From: Pedobacter sp. WC2423
GTDB lineage: Bacteria > Bacteroidota > Bacteroidia > Sphingobacteriales > Sphingobacteriaceae
DNA: 64,000 nt
NCBI RefSeq assembly: GCF_040822065.1
Contig: NZ_CP162005.1
Coordinates: 4,216,001 to 4,280,000, forward strand
Direction: 5' to 3'
In this document: piece after piece, positions 7,661 through 16,799 of the stretch
Numbering within the stretch: position 1 is the first letter of the stretch
Layout: the number at the start of each line of letters is the position of its first letter
Made by a program: the position numbers and the translations under genes
Notes under the pieces: generated by a model
Databases searched by the model: none
What the model was told of the DNA's origin: nothing
Seen by the model: the letters and a program-made list of their open reading frames with translations, nothing else

Positions 7661-8896
7661 ATGAGCAATATTAATTTAATCGATTCATTTCAAGAATTCA
7701 AAGAGTTCAAGAACATCGACCGTCCTACGGTGATCAGTGTGCTGGAAGAAGTATTTCGTAGCATGTTACGTAAGAAATATGGTACTGATGAGAATTGTGA
7801 TGTAATTGTTAACCCCGACAATGGTGATTTAGAGATCTGGCGTACAAGAAAAGTAATGGAAGACGGCTTTTCTGAAGATGATGATCTTGAAATCGAACTG
7901 GCTGAGGTTAAACAGTTAGATGCAGATATGGAAGTTGGAGACGACTACATTGAGCAGATTACTTTAGAGAGTTTTGGAAGAAGAGCTATTTTAGCTGCAC
8001 GTCAGACACTGGTATCTAAAGTACTTGAATTAGAGAAAGACGAGATCTTTAAGAAATATAAGGACAGAGTTGGAGAAATTGTAACGGGAGAAGTTTACCA
8101 GGTTTGGAAAAAAGAAACGTTAGTACTGGATGATGAGGGAAATGAGTTAATCATGCCTAAAACTGAACAGATACCGGCAGATTATTTCAAAAAAGGTGAT
8201 ACTGTACGTGCGGTAATCTTAAAGGTGGATATGATGAATAGCACCCCAAAGATTATCATTTCAAGAATTGCTCCTGAGTTTTTACAGCGTTTGTTTGAAA
8301 TTGAGGTTCCTGAGATCTTCGACGGTTTAATTACGATCAAGAAAATTGTTCGTGAGCCAGGAGAACGTGCTAAAGTAGCAGTGGAATCTTATGATGACAG
8401 AATTGACCCTGTGGGTGCTTGTGTTGGTATGAAAGGTTCACGTATCCATGGAATCGTGAGAGAACTTAAAAATGAGAATATTGATGTAATCAATTTCACT
8501 AATAATATTTCTCTTTATATCACAAGGGCTTTGAGTCCTGCTAAAATCACATCAATCAAGTTGGATGATGTAACTAAACATGCTTCGGTTTACCTGAAGC
8601 CTGATCAGGTTTCTCTTGCAATTGGCCGTGGTGGACATAATATTAAGCTTGCCGGTAAATTAACTGGTTACGAAATTGATGTTTACCGTGAAGCTGGTGA
8701 AGAAGATGAAGATGTGGATATCGAAGAATTCTCGGATGAAATCGATAGCTGGATTATCGATGAATTGAAATCAATTGGCTGTGATACAGCAAGAAGCGTA
8801 CTAGCGCTGTCAGTAGACGAATTAGTGAAAAGAACTGATCTGGAAGAAGAAACTATTAAAGAAGTTATCAGTATATTACAGTCAGAATTTGAATAA
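7661..8896 (+). CDS. nusA: Transcription termination/antitermination protein NusA
   Basis: RNA polymerase-binding factor acting in pausing, termination and antitermination. The 411 residues give the N-terminal RNAP-binding domain (1 to about 130), S1 domain (about 135-200), and two KH domains, with RIDPVGACVGMKGSRIH near residue 245 and the second GxxG in LAIGRGGHNIKLAGKL near 325. The tail is acidic (EAGEEDEDVDIEEF) followed by a helix-hairpin-helix-like segment (VDELVKRTDLEEETI). Length is usual for Bacteroidota. It sits between rimP and infB, and is a candidate autoregulator through the operon's leader hairpin. Confidence 0.97.
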   Translation: MSNINLIDSFQEFKEFKNIDRPTVISVLEEVFRSMLRKKYGTDENCDVIVNPDNGDLEIWRTRKVMEDGFSEDDDLEIELAEVKQLDADMEVGDDYIEQITLESFGRRAILAARQTLVSKVLELEKDEIFKKYKDRVGEIVTGEVYQVWKKETLVLDDEGNELIMPKTEQIPADYFKKGDTVRAVILKVDMMNSTPKIIISRIAPEFLQRLFEIEVPEIFDGLITIKKIVREPGERAKVAVESYDDRIDPVGACVGMKGSRIHGIVRELKNENIDVINFTNNISLYITRALSPAKITSIKLDDVTKHASVYLKPDQVSLAIGRGGHNIKLAGKLTGYEIDVYREAGEEDEDVDIEEFSDEIDSWIIDELKSIGCDTARSVLALSVDELVKRTDLEEETIKEVISILQSEFE

Positions 8897-8931
8897 GCGT
8901 TGACTTGATGAGAAAAAACAAGAATAAACGT

Positions 8932-8939
8932 TACTTTTG
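8932..8939 (+). promoter_or_regulatory. Candidate internal promoter -7 element for infB
   Basis: TACTTTTG fits TAnnTTTG and lies 29 bases before the infB ATG in the 72-base gap after nusA. TTG triplets at 8900 and 8905 are possible -33 elements with longer than usual spacing. It would allow infB expression apart from the operon leader. Confidence 0.45.
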
Positions 8940-8968
8940 TATAAGAATTAAGAAAAAATAGGATATCA

Positions 8969-11900
8969 ATGTCAGACGACAAACCAATAATTTTATTCAA
9001 AGCAGTTAAGGAACTTAACGTAGGGATAGCTACGGCCGTTGAGTTTTTAGAAAAGAAAGGCTTTTCTGTTGAGAATAAACCCACTACTAAACTCTCCCGC
9101 GATATGTATAATGCATTATTGAAAGAGTTTCAGGGAGATAAAATCGTAAAAGAAGAAGCCAATCAAATTGTTATAGGTAAAATTCGTCGTGATGAGCCTG
9201 AAGTAACTGAAAAAGTTACGGATGCACCTAGAAAAAATGTTGAATTCGAAAGCGAGGGTATTTTAATCAAAAACCTTCATTCCTATACTCCTCCTACAGT
9301 TGAGAAACCTAAGGAAGAAGTATCTCCTGCCCCTGCTCCTGAAAAAGAAGCGGCATTGGAAAAGGAACCTGAAAAGGTTGAAGAAGGAACATTGAAAGGT
9401 GTTAAAATTGTAGGGAAAATTAATCTTGACGATTTAAACTCTAAGACCCGTCCTGCAAAAAAAGAAGAACTTCCAGCTGCTGAAGTTGTAAAAGCGGAAG
9501 CTCCGGTTATACCGGCTGCTCCTGTTGAAGCACCTGTACCAGCAGCGGTTATCCCGGAGGCACCTAAGGTAGTTCAGGAGGAAGTTAAGCCAGTAGAAAA
9601 ACCTATTGAGGCTAAACCTGTTGAAATTAAACCTGAAGTAGTTAAAGCTGTGGAAGAAGAAGTTAAAGAAGAAAAACCAAAACCTGTGGAATCACCTGTT
9701 GTTAAAGCAGAGCCGGTTAAAGAAGTTGTTGCACCGAAAGCAGATAAGCCTGACGAAGTTGAGGTTATCAAAGCACGTTCTGTAAAACTTTCCGGACCAA
9801 ATATTATTGGTAAAATTGTCTTGCCGACAACACCTGAACGTAAATCACAACCTGTCGCTTCTTCAGCGGACAGCAATGATGCGAAAAGGAAACGCAAGCG
9901 TAAAAAGACTCCTGGTGCACCTGGACAGAATCAGTCATCGGGAGGTAATCCTTCAGCGCCTAATCAGCAGGCAGGAAATAATCCTGCTACACCTGCAAAA
10001 CCTGCGGGCGTACCAACTTTTACCAACAGACCTGATTTCAGGAACAATACAAACAATACAGCCAACAGGCCTAACTTTAGAAACAGCAAACCAGGCGGAC
10101 CTGGGGGCTCTAAAGAAGAACCTACGGAAAAAGAAATACAAGATCAGATTAAAGCAACGCTTGCACGTTTAAGCGGAGCTGGTAAATCTGGTAAATTTGC
10201 ACAGCGTGCAAAACTGCGTCGTGGTAAACGTGATGATGTGGCTCTTTCTGCGGAAGAAGCTGCAATGGAACAGGAACTACAGTCTAAAGTGTTGAAAGTA
10301 ACGGAATTTGTTACAGCAAACGAATTAGCGAGCATGATGGATGTACCGGTTACCAAAATTATTGGTACTTGTATGAGTCTTGGTATGTTCGTTTCGATCA
10401 ATCAGCGTTTGGATGCAGAAACATTAACGATCGTTGCAGATGAGTTTGGTTACGAAATACAATTCGTTAAACCTGATGATGAAGGCGATAGTATTATTGA
10501 AGAATCAGATAATCCTGAAGATTTAGTACCAAGAGCACCGGTAGTTACGATCATGGGTCACGTCGATCATGGTAAGACCTCTTTACTGGATTATATCCGT
10601 AAAGCGAATGTTGTAGCTGGTGAAGCAGGTGGTATTACACAGCACATTGGTGCTTATATGGTAACTACACCAACTGGTAAAAAAGTAACTTTCCTGGATA
10701 CACCGGGTCACGAAGCCTTTACAGCGATGCGTGCACGTGGTGCGAAAGTAGCGGATATTGCAATTATTGTTGTTGCAGCGGATGATGCAGTAATGCCTCA
10801 GACTAAAGAAGCAATTAGTCATGCTCAGGCAGCTGGGGTTCCTTTGGTATTCGCCTTCACAAAAATTGATAAACCGGGAGCAAACTCTGATAAGATCCGT
10901 GAGCAATTATCGATCATGAATATCTTAGTAGAGGATTGGGGTGGTAAATTCCAGTCTCAGGAAATCTCCGGTAAAAGCGGCTTAAATGTTGATCTTTTAT
11001 TAGATAAAGTATTATTAGAAGCTGAATTGTTAGAATTAACAGCTAATCCTAATAAACGTGCTACTGGTAGTGTAATTGAAGCGACCTTAGATAAAGGACG
11101 TGGTATTGTGACTACGGTACTGGTTCAGGCTGGTACTCTAAAAGTAGGTGATCCGATTTTAGCGGGTAGCTACAGTGGTCGTGTAAAAGCGTTATTTAAC
11201 GAACGTGGACAAAAAGTAGAACAAGCCGGTCCTTCAGTACCGGTACAGGTATTGGGTATGCAGGGCGCACCTACAGCAGGTGATAAATTCAATGCTGTAG
11301 AGAATGAGTCTGAAGCGAGAGAGATTGCAAACAAACGTTTACAATTAATGCGTGAGCAGGGCTTGAGAACACAGAAACACATTACGCTGGATGAGATTGG
11401 CCGTCGTTTAGCTATCGGTAACTTTAAAGAGCTTAACCTGATTGTTAAAGGTGACGTGGATGGTTCGATTGAGGCATTAGCCGATTCATTACTGAAACTA
11501 TCTACTGAAGAGATTCAGATTAATATCATCAGTAAAGCGGTAGGTCAGATTTCAGAATCTGATGTATTGTTAGCTTCGGCTTCTGATGCGATTATCATCG
11601 GTTTCCAGGTTCGTCCTTCTTCAGGTGCAAGAAAGCTTGCTGAGGCTGAGCAAATCGATATTCGTCTGTACTCAATTATCTATGATGCGATCAATGAGAT
11701 CAAAGCTGCGATGGAAGGTATGCTTGCTCCTGAATTCCAGGAGAAAATTACTGCAAACGTTGAGATCAGAGATACCTTCAAGATCACGAAAGTGGGAACG
11801 ATTGCCGGATGTATGGTATTGGATGGAACGATTACACGTAACAGTAAGATCCGTATTGTAAGAGACGGTGTGGTTGTTTACACTGGTGAACTGGCTTCAC

Positions 11901-12037
11901 TGAAACGTTATAAAGATGATGTGAAAGAAGTAGCAAGAGGTTACGAATGTGGTCTGAACATACAGAACTTTAATAACATTGAAGTTGGTGATATCGTTGA
12001 GGCTTACGAACAGGTAGAAGTAAAAAGAAAGTTATAA
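8969..12037 (+). CDS. infB: Translation initiation factor IF-2
   Basis: GTPase that brings initiator fMet-tRNA to the 30S subunit. The 1022-residue protein has a short N-terminal IF2_N domain (residues 1-55), a long low-complexity stretch rich in P, E, K, A and V (about 95-430, including KRKRKRKK near 310), and then the conserved core: G1 GHVDHGKTS near 531, G2 region GITQHIGAY, G3 DTPGHEAF, G4 TKID, followed by domains II, III and IV with the C-terminal initiator-tRNA binding barrel. The long linker is usual in Bacteroidota. Last gene of the operon; a strong terminator follows. Confidence 0.98.
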   Translation: MSDDKPIILFKAVKELNVGIATAVEFLEKKGFSVENKPTTKLSRDMYNALLKEFQGDKIVKEEANQIVIGKIRRDEPEVTEKVTDAPRKNVEFESEGILIKNLHSYTPPTVEKPKEEVSPAPAPEKEAALEKEPEKVEEGTLKGVKIVGKINLDDLNSKTRPAKKEELPAAEVVKAEAPVIPAAPVEAPVPAAVIPEAPKVVQEEVKPVEKPIEAKPVEIKPEVVKAVEEEVKEEKPKPVESPVVKAEPVKEVVAPKADKPDEVEVIKARSVKLSGPNIIGKIVLPTTPERKSQPVASSADSNDAKRKRKRKKTPGAPGQNQSSGGNPSAPNQQAGNNPATPAKPAGVPTFTNRPDFRNNTNNTANRPNFRNSKPGGPGGSKEEPTEKEIQDQIKATLARLSGAGKSGKFAQRAKLRRGKRDDVALSAEEAAMEQELQSKVLKVTEFVTANELASMMDVPVTKIIGTCMSLGMFVSINQRLDAETLTIVADEFGYEIQFVKPDDEGDSIIEESDNPEDLVPRAPVVTIMGHVDHGKTSLLDYIRKANVVAGEAGGITQHIGAYMVTTPTGKKVTFLDTPGHEAFTAMRARGAKVADIAIIVVAADDAVMPQTKEAISHAQAAGVPLVFAFTKIDKPGANSDKIREQLSIMNILVEDWGGKFQSQEISGKSGLNVDLLLDKVLLEAELLELTANPNKRATGSVIEATLDKGRGIVTTVLVQAGTLKVGDPILAGSYSGRVKALFNERGQKVEQAGPSVPVQVLGMQGAPTAGDKFNAVENESEAREIANKRLQLMREQGLRTQKHITLDEIGRRLAIGNFKELNLIVKGDVDGSIEALADSLLKLSTEEIQINIISKAVGQISESDVLLASASDAIIIGFQVRPSSGARKLAEAEQIDIRLYSIIYDAINEIKAAMEGMLAPEFQEKITANVEIRDTFKITKVGTIAGCMVLDGTITRNSKIRIVRDGVVVYTGELASLKRYKDDVKEVARGYECGLNIQNFNNIEVGDIVEAYEQVEVKRKL

Positions 12038-12057
12038 GTTTATAAATAACATATACC

Positions 12058-12108
12058 AAAAGGCCCTGTTAATGAATCTTGTAAAAGATTTTTGACAGGG
12101 CCTTTTTT
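12058..12108. terminator. Terminator after infB
   Basis: AAAAGGCCCTGT and ACAGGGCCTTTTTT form a 12 bp stem around a 25-base loop region that can itself pair in part, ending in six T residues. It lies between convergent infB and the fucosyltransferase gene and can act on both strands. Confidence 0.9.
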
Positions 12109-12131
12109 ATGAACAGACTTGGGGCAGATAT

Positions 12132-12989
12132 CTATATTTTTATCCAGCCTGCCGGCAACAATGTAGAAGTATCGTATTGATCTCCGTGAAGCCACTTTTC
12201 AGGGCCTATAACGATCTTTTCCGGATTGTTATTAAGCCATGCTGCCCACCAGCTAAAGCTGCTGTTTGCAATGATATTATGCTTGCAAGCACTCATTAAT
12301 TGCATGTCAATGTAACTTTGTGTCCCTTTATTCCATGAAATAAATTCGCAATTGTTAATATTCAAATTTTTAACACACCAATCAATATCATTAGAGAATA
12401 TAAAGAATTTTGCATCATTTGTTCTTGATTGTACGATTTGTATGGCCTGATCATAATATTTTTTCTCACAAAGTCCGCCAAATGCGGGATGATTAACATA
12501 ATCACCTCTTCTTACATGTACTCCAACACTGTTTGTTTGTTCTATTTTTTTTAGGATATCAATGTTTTGTTGAGCTGTTAATGCACTGAATTTAAAATCT
12601 TTTCTTATCTCATCAGCAATATCAATAAAGTAATCTTCATTTTGCCAGAAGCCTGAGTAGTACCTTGATTTAGAATCAGAGAAAATTGCAGGATCAAATG
12701 TGAAGTCTTTTTCTTCGGCTTTATGATACTTTTTTAAGTTAAGCACTCTTCTTATCTTTCGATAAATCCATTTTCTATTTTTTATATCATAGATACCACC
12801 TGTAAATGGCGAAACTTTGGTTATGGTTAATTGGAAAATATCTTCTAGTTCGTAGCCATTGTGTGCGGTATCGAAATTAAAACTATTTAAATCGGCTTTA
12901 ACATCTGGAAATTTCTTGCTTAGGGCTTTATAACATGCATATTGGAACATTTGGTTACCTAACCCGCCTAAAAAACGAATAATTTTCAT
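12132..12989 (-). CDS. Alpha-1,2-fucosyltransferase (GT11)
   Basis: Predicted to transfer fucose from GDP-fucose to a surface glycan. The 285 residues start MKIIRFLGGLGNQMFQYACY, the hallmark N-terminus of GT11, and carry the conserved HVRRGDYV near residue 160 (GDP-fucose binding), FFIFSNDIDWC and a late NSSFSWWAAWLN segment (FSWW motif). The ATG at 12989 overlaps the stop of the upstream gene in an ATGA, so the longer reading frame start is unlikely and translation is coupled to the methyltransferase-like gene. No GDP-fucose synthesis genes lie in the window. Acceptor unknown. Confidence 0.9.
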   Translation of the reverse strand: MKIIRFLGGLGNQMFQYACYKALSKKFPDVKADLNSFNFDTAHNGYELEDIFQLTITKVSPFTGGIYDIKNRKWIYRKIRRVLNLKKYHKAEEKDFTFDPAIFSDSKSRYYSGFWQNEDYFIDIADEIRKDFKFSALTAQQNIDILKKIEQTNSVGVHVRRGDYVNHPAFGGLCEKKYYDQAIQIVQSRTNDAKFFIFSNDIDWCVKNLNINNCEFISWNKGTQSYIDMQLMSACKHNIIANSSFSWWAAWLNNNPEKIVIGPEKWLHGDQYDTSTLLPAGWIKI

Positions 12990-13735
12990 GATGATATTTT
13001 TTTGATAAAATGAAAACAACCGCATCCACAAAATTGTCTCGCAAGCAATTGTTGATCAGGGTCTACAATTAAACCTCCATCTTTACCTTCTTCAGGTATA
13101 AAGGCAAATTCCTTGAGTTCAAGATCTGAAAACAGTTTTAAAACTTGTTCTTTAGTGTATATTCGATGCGCATTAAAACATATTAAATCTTTTGCCCCTA
13201 ATGGTACTACAAAAAATAAACTTCCATTTGCTGCAAGAACTCTTTTAAGTTCATTAATTGCTTTGATATCCCCATCATAATCTAATGGGTCTCCGTATCT
13301 GCCTAAGCCTATATGTTCTATGGTGTGCATGCACGAGATCGACTCAATTGAATCGGACTTGAAAGGTAAATTCATCAAGTCTCCGCTTAGTGATTTTAAA
13401 TCCGATAAATGTAGGTCTGCAGGTCTGTAGTCATAAAAGTCGACAGGAATGAAAGCTGATAAAATGGAGCAGAAATGAAGGGTTGATGATATATCAATAT
13501 GTTTTGCCGGGTTGTTGTTTTTAATAATTCTGGCGGCCCAGGCTGGATGGTAAACGTAATGTCTGTCAAAACCTGTTTCGGGTGTATTATCATATAAACA
13601 TGGAAAAAAATTACGTTCATCAAGAATAAATCGCTTTTTACTCTGTTTTTCTAAGTTAAGCAGTTGATCATATTGATACTTAAAATTTAATTTCAATTTC
13701 CGCTTTATGAGCATCCTTTTTATCTTTCTAATCAT
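12986..13735 (-). CDS. DUF268 / SAM methyltransferase-like protein
   Basis: A 249-residue protein with a basic N-terminus, RHYVYHPAWAARII near residue 58, and a class I methyltransferase-like core: HIDISSTLHFCSILSAF as a degenerate SAM-binding strand, DLMNLPF, SISCMHTIEHIGLGRYGDPLDYDGD around 130-155 and GSLFFVVPLG. The HTIEHIGLGRYGD pattern is the one I associate with DUF268 proteins found in polysaccharide clusters. The glycine-rich motif I of true methyltransferases is weak. It is coupled to the fucosyltransferase gene by a four-base overlap, suggesting action on the same glycan. Possibly O-methylation; not certain. Confidence 0.7.
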   Translation of the reverse strand: MIRKIKRMLIKRKLKLNFKYQYDQLLNLEKQSKKRFILDERNFFPCLYDNTPETGFDRHYVYHPAWAARIIKNNNPAKHIDISSTLHFCSILSAFIPVDFYDYRPADLHLSDLKSLSGDLMNLPFKSDSIESISCMHTIEHIGLGRYGDPLDYDGDIKAINELKRVLAANGSLFFVVPLGAKDLICFNAHRIYTKEQVLKLFSDLELKEFAFIPEEGKDGGLIVDPDQQLLARQFCGCGCFHFIKKISS

Positions 13736-13797
13736 AATTATAACGTTCTATAATGTTTTAATTAACTCTCACATGTCTGTTACATCCTAAAATAACT

Positions 13798-14805
13798 TTA
13801 TAAGTTATCTCTTCGTTCAAAATCGATTATTTTCTGAAGAATTGGATCCTTTTTGAATTTAAAATGAAGTAAATACATGATTATTTTTTTTTCGTGGTTG
13901 CGCTTTTCTTTTGAACTTATAAATATAGCTCTGAATAGTGAGCGCAATAAGACAAAGAACTTATTTGTCCCATCTGCATCTAAGTGTAGTTTGAGTTTAG
14001 TAAGAAAATAATATTTTTCCAGTATTATGCTGCATTCTGCAAAGCCTGCATATAATGCTTCTCTGTAACTTACTTCTAATCTGTTTGAGGGTATATAATG
14101 ATTAAAAACTAGTGTTGGATCATAAATAAGTTTATAACCTCTTAAAATGAGCCGCTGACAATATTCGCTATCTTCCCCGGCAGATAACTTTTCCCCTTCC
14201 CGGCCGACAAGCAATGAGGGGAAATATTTAAATAAATCCTTATAAAGATTTGTTCTTGTGCCTAATCCGGCCCCCCATAAATAACCTCTTGATGAGGTTA
14301 CGTCTCCAATGATGCTTCCTTGTTTTCCAATAGCATATCCCTCGGAATAATTCTCAAACCAGGACGGATATGTCCCAGAATCGTTTACCATGATAGATTG
14401 CCCGCCCACAGCTCCAATAGTAGGATCTTCTTCGAGCAAATGATAGGTTTTTTGAACATAATCCGGAGCTAGCCAATTATCGTCATCACAAATGATAAGA
14501 TATTCAAATTGTGCTAAAGCAGAGCCTGCTTTCAATGCATTTATTTTTCCTGGCTTTGACTCAGTTATTGCATTAAAATGAACACCTGGTAAATTATATT
14601 TCTCCCACTCCGATCTGGCAATGCTTAAAGAGTTGTCTGTTGAAGCATTATCTATCACAATGATTTCCCATTTTATAGTAGTACTTACTATTTGGGCAGA
14701 GAGATGCGCAAGAGTTTGAGGTAGTCTTGAAGAGCCATTGTAAGTGCAAATGAGAATAGTTAAACCTTTACTATCTTTTAGTAATTTATTTGAGTGTATT
14801 GTCAC
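13798..14805 (-). CDS. Glycosyltransferase family 2
   Basis: A GT-A fold transferase of 335 residues. The N-terminal domain starts TILICTYNGSSRLPQTL and continues WEIIVIDNASTDNS, with the donor/metal site in YLIICDDDNWL near residue 104 (DDD). A C-terminal region (EKLSAGEDSEYCQRLILRGYKLIYDP, key E204, D206 area) supplies the family ED motif, and the last 70 residues are basic and partly hydrophobic, so it may sit on the inner face of the membrane. It is 62 bases from the DUF268 gene on the same strand. Sugar and acceptor cannot be predicted. Confidence 0.85.
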   Translation of the reverse strand: MTIHSNKLLKDSKGLTILICTYNGSSRLPQTLAHLSAQIVSTTIKWEIIVIDNASTDNSLSIARSEWEKYNLPGVHFNAITESKPGKINALKAGSALAQFEYLIICDDDNWLAPDYVQKTYHLLEEDPTIGAVGGQSIMVNDSGTYPSWFENYSEGYAIGKQGSIIGDVTSSRGYLWGAGLGTRTNLYKDLFKYFPSLLVGREGEKLSAGEDSEYCQRLILRGYKLIYDPTLVFNHYIPSNRLEVSYREALYAGFAECSIILEKYYFLTKLKLHLDADGTNKFFVLLRSLFRAIFISSKEKRNHEKKIIMYLLHFKFKKDPILQKIIDFERRDNL

Positions 14806-15203
14806 GAATACTAAATCTACGGTTTTATGAAAAAATGGAGATATGGGCTGATTTGTTTGAATGCACCCATTTGATAATTGTTTTCAAAGCTACATAATTC
14901 ACTTCTTTAATTTGTGAAAAGATATTCAAACCGATTAGAATTATGTTTTTTTTGGTTCATTTAAAATACATCTATTCCTGAAGAGGTTATATTTTGTAAT
15001 TACTGATTTTTTAAATATCATGGGACCGGGCGTTTGAAAAATAATATAAATGATTTGGTATGGTAATCAAACATAATGATTTTTAATTCCCGCATTTCTG
15101 TGTAACTATCTAATTGGCTGATTACACTTGTGACGATTAATTGCTAACTTTGCCAAGTTAAACAGACCTTTAACTGAAGAAATATAGAAGTTTCATTGAA
15201 ATT
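14806..15203. other. AT-rich intergenic region between divergent glycosyltransferase genes
   Basis: About 400 bases without a credible ORF. The only clear signal is TAACTTTG at 15145-15152, an exact TAnnTTTG element 51 bases before the start of the gene at 15204, with no well-spaced -33 TTG. I see no hairpin or repeat of note. The promoter for the divergent minus-strand gene was not identified. Confidence 0.5.
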
Positions 15204-16073
15204 ATGTTAGAGAAATACCCTAAAATAACTGTAATAACACCATCTTTTAACCAGGGAGCATATCTGGAGCATACCCTAACTTCGATTTTGAATCAGGGAT
15301 ATCCTAATCTGGAATATATTGTTATTGATGGTGGTAGTACGGATCATTCGGTAGAGATTATAAAAAAATATGAGCACCTTTTAACTTATTGGGTAAGCGA
15401 AAAAGATAATGGTTTATACCATGCTTTGCAGAAAGGATTTGCGCGGTCAACGGGTGAAATTATGTGTTGGATAAATTCTGATGATATGCATCATAGAAGA
15501 TCCTTAATGACTATAGCAGAACTCTTTAAAGATTTCCCGGATATTAACTGGATCATGGGAAAAAATACCTTTTATGATGAGCAGGGCAGGGAGTTTATTT
15601 ATGGCACTAATATGTTTAATGAAAGGTGGTCGAAGTGGAAAATGTATGATCAGGATGGTGAATATATTCAACAGGAATCTGTTTTCTGGAGACGTAGTTT
15701 ATGGGAAAAATCGGGTGCTTATATAGACACAAATCTTTCTCTTGCTAGTGACGCTGAGTTATGGTTAAGGTTCTTCAGACATGATCAACTTTATTCAACG
15801 GAACTTTTGCTTTCCGGATTCCGTTTCAGAAGTGGAATTCAAAAGAGTAAAGATCAAAGGGACGAATATATAGCGGAACTCAGTACTGTCATTCAACGGG
15901 AACTAAGTATAGGAAATACAAGAGCTTATTTTCGGTTTATGCGTTTTATAAAATTTTTCGCAAAGCTTGTTCCCCTATTTAAATTAAAAAATAAGATTAC
16001 TATGAAAGTTATGGCTATGCCTCCAAAAATAGTTTATAATCCTGATGGAACTTACAGATTTAGTTGGAAATAG
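15204..16073 (+). CDS. Glycosyltransferase family 2
   Basis: A 289-residue GT-A transferase: ITVITPSFNQGAYLEHTL at the N-terminus, EYIVIDGGSTDHSVEII near 45, SEKDNGLYHALQKGFARSTGEIM and the DxD-type INSDDMHH near residue 95. The pattern IDGGSTD...SEKDNGLY is typical of the WcaA/EpsE-like group. It is the only plus-strand gene of the glycan block apart from meaB and converges with the next gene, the two reading frames overlapping by 14 bases at their 3' ends. Substrate unknown. Confidence 0.87.
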   Translation: MLEKYPKITVITPSFNQGAYLEHTLTSILNQGYPNLEYIVIDGGSTDHSVEIIKKYEHLLTYWVSEKDNGLYHALQKGFARSTGEIMCWINSDDMHHRRSLMTIAELFKDFPDINWIMGKNTFYDEQGREFIYGTNMFNERWSKWKMYDQDGEYIQQESVFWRRSLWEKSGAYIDTNLSLASDAELWLRFFRHDQLYSTELLLSGFRFRSGIQKSKDQRDEYIAELSTVIQRELSIGNTRAYFRFMRFIKFFAKLVPLFKLKNKITMKVMAMPPKIVYNPDGTYRFSWK

Positions 16074-16779
16074 ACTTATTAGCTCTATTAAATAACCACC
16101 ATTTTAATTCTCTGAACATAAATCTTGACCAGATAGAGAAGCCAAAATATTTAAGCATCAGACCACTTTTTTCTTTCTCAAAGAGTTCGTCTTTTGATAA
16201 AGAAGATATACCTGTTTCGTTGAAATCGGCAATTACAAAATCGGCAAACTGAATTTTAAAGTCTGGGTCAGCCCAGCATTTCATATTGAGATGATGGTCT
16301 GCTGAGATGGGGTATCTTTCGTCGAAATGATATTTATCAAAAACCCTTTTAGGGTAGATCATAGATTGGTGACAGATCCCTATTTTGGCTTGGTTATATG
16401 GGCTCAGGTAGCCTAAATATTTTTCTTTGCCCTTCAGTACGCTTCCATAGTATATAGCGTTTTTTTCTTGAAGGCCATTTAACATAGGGGAGAAATCGGG
16501 TAAGAGGAGATCGTCGGCACCTAAAAAATAAATCCAATTTCCAGTCACCATTTTTAATGCCTTATTCATAGCATCATATATTCCATTATCCTTTTCACTG
16601 ATCCATTTCGTTATTATAGCACTATTTTTTTTCAGAATATCTACTGTTCCGTCCTGGCTTAATCCATCAACTACAATGACCTCCAATGGAGCGTATGTTT
16701 GTTTTTTAATACTGTCCAGGCAGTTTTGCAAATCCCGGACTGCATTATAGGTAACGATAACAATAGATACTTTGTCCAT
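16060..16779 (-). CDS. Glycosyltransferase family 2 (WcaE-like)
   Basis: A 239-residue GT-A transferase starting VSIVIVTYNAVRDLQNCLDSI, with EVIVVDGLSQDGTVDIL, WISEKDNGIYDAMNKAL and the DxD-like YFLGADDLLLP near residue 90. ISADHHLNMKCW near 160 resembles the acceptor region of colanic-acid-type transferases such as WcaE. It is last in a minus-strand run of five genes from 21188 (20 bases after the previous gene) and overlaps the convergent gene's 3' end by 14 bases. Acceptor and sugar unknown. Confidence 0.87.
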   Translation of the reverse strand: MDKVSIVIVTYNAVRDLQNCLDSIKKQTYAPLEVIVVDGLSQDGTVDILKKNSAIITKWISEKDNGIYDAMNKALKMVTGNWIYFLGADDLLLPDFSPMLNGLQEKNAIYYGSVLKGKEKYLGYLSPYNQAKIGICHQSMIYPKRVFDKYHFDERYPISADHHLNMKCWADPDFKIQFADFVIADFNETGISSLSKDELFEKEKSGLMLKYFGFSIWSRFMFRELKWWLFNRANKSISN

Positions 16780-16799
16780 GAAAAACTTATTTTTTGATA

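Noticed and set aside
9807..10172. 121-residue open frame inside infB on the same strand
   Set aside because: It is an out-of-frame reading of the low-complexity linker of IF-2, with no start signal or sensible composition.
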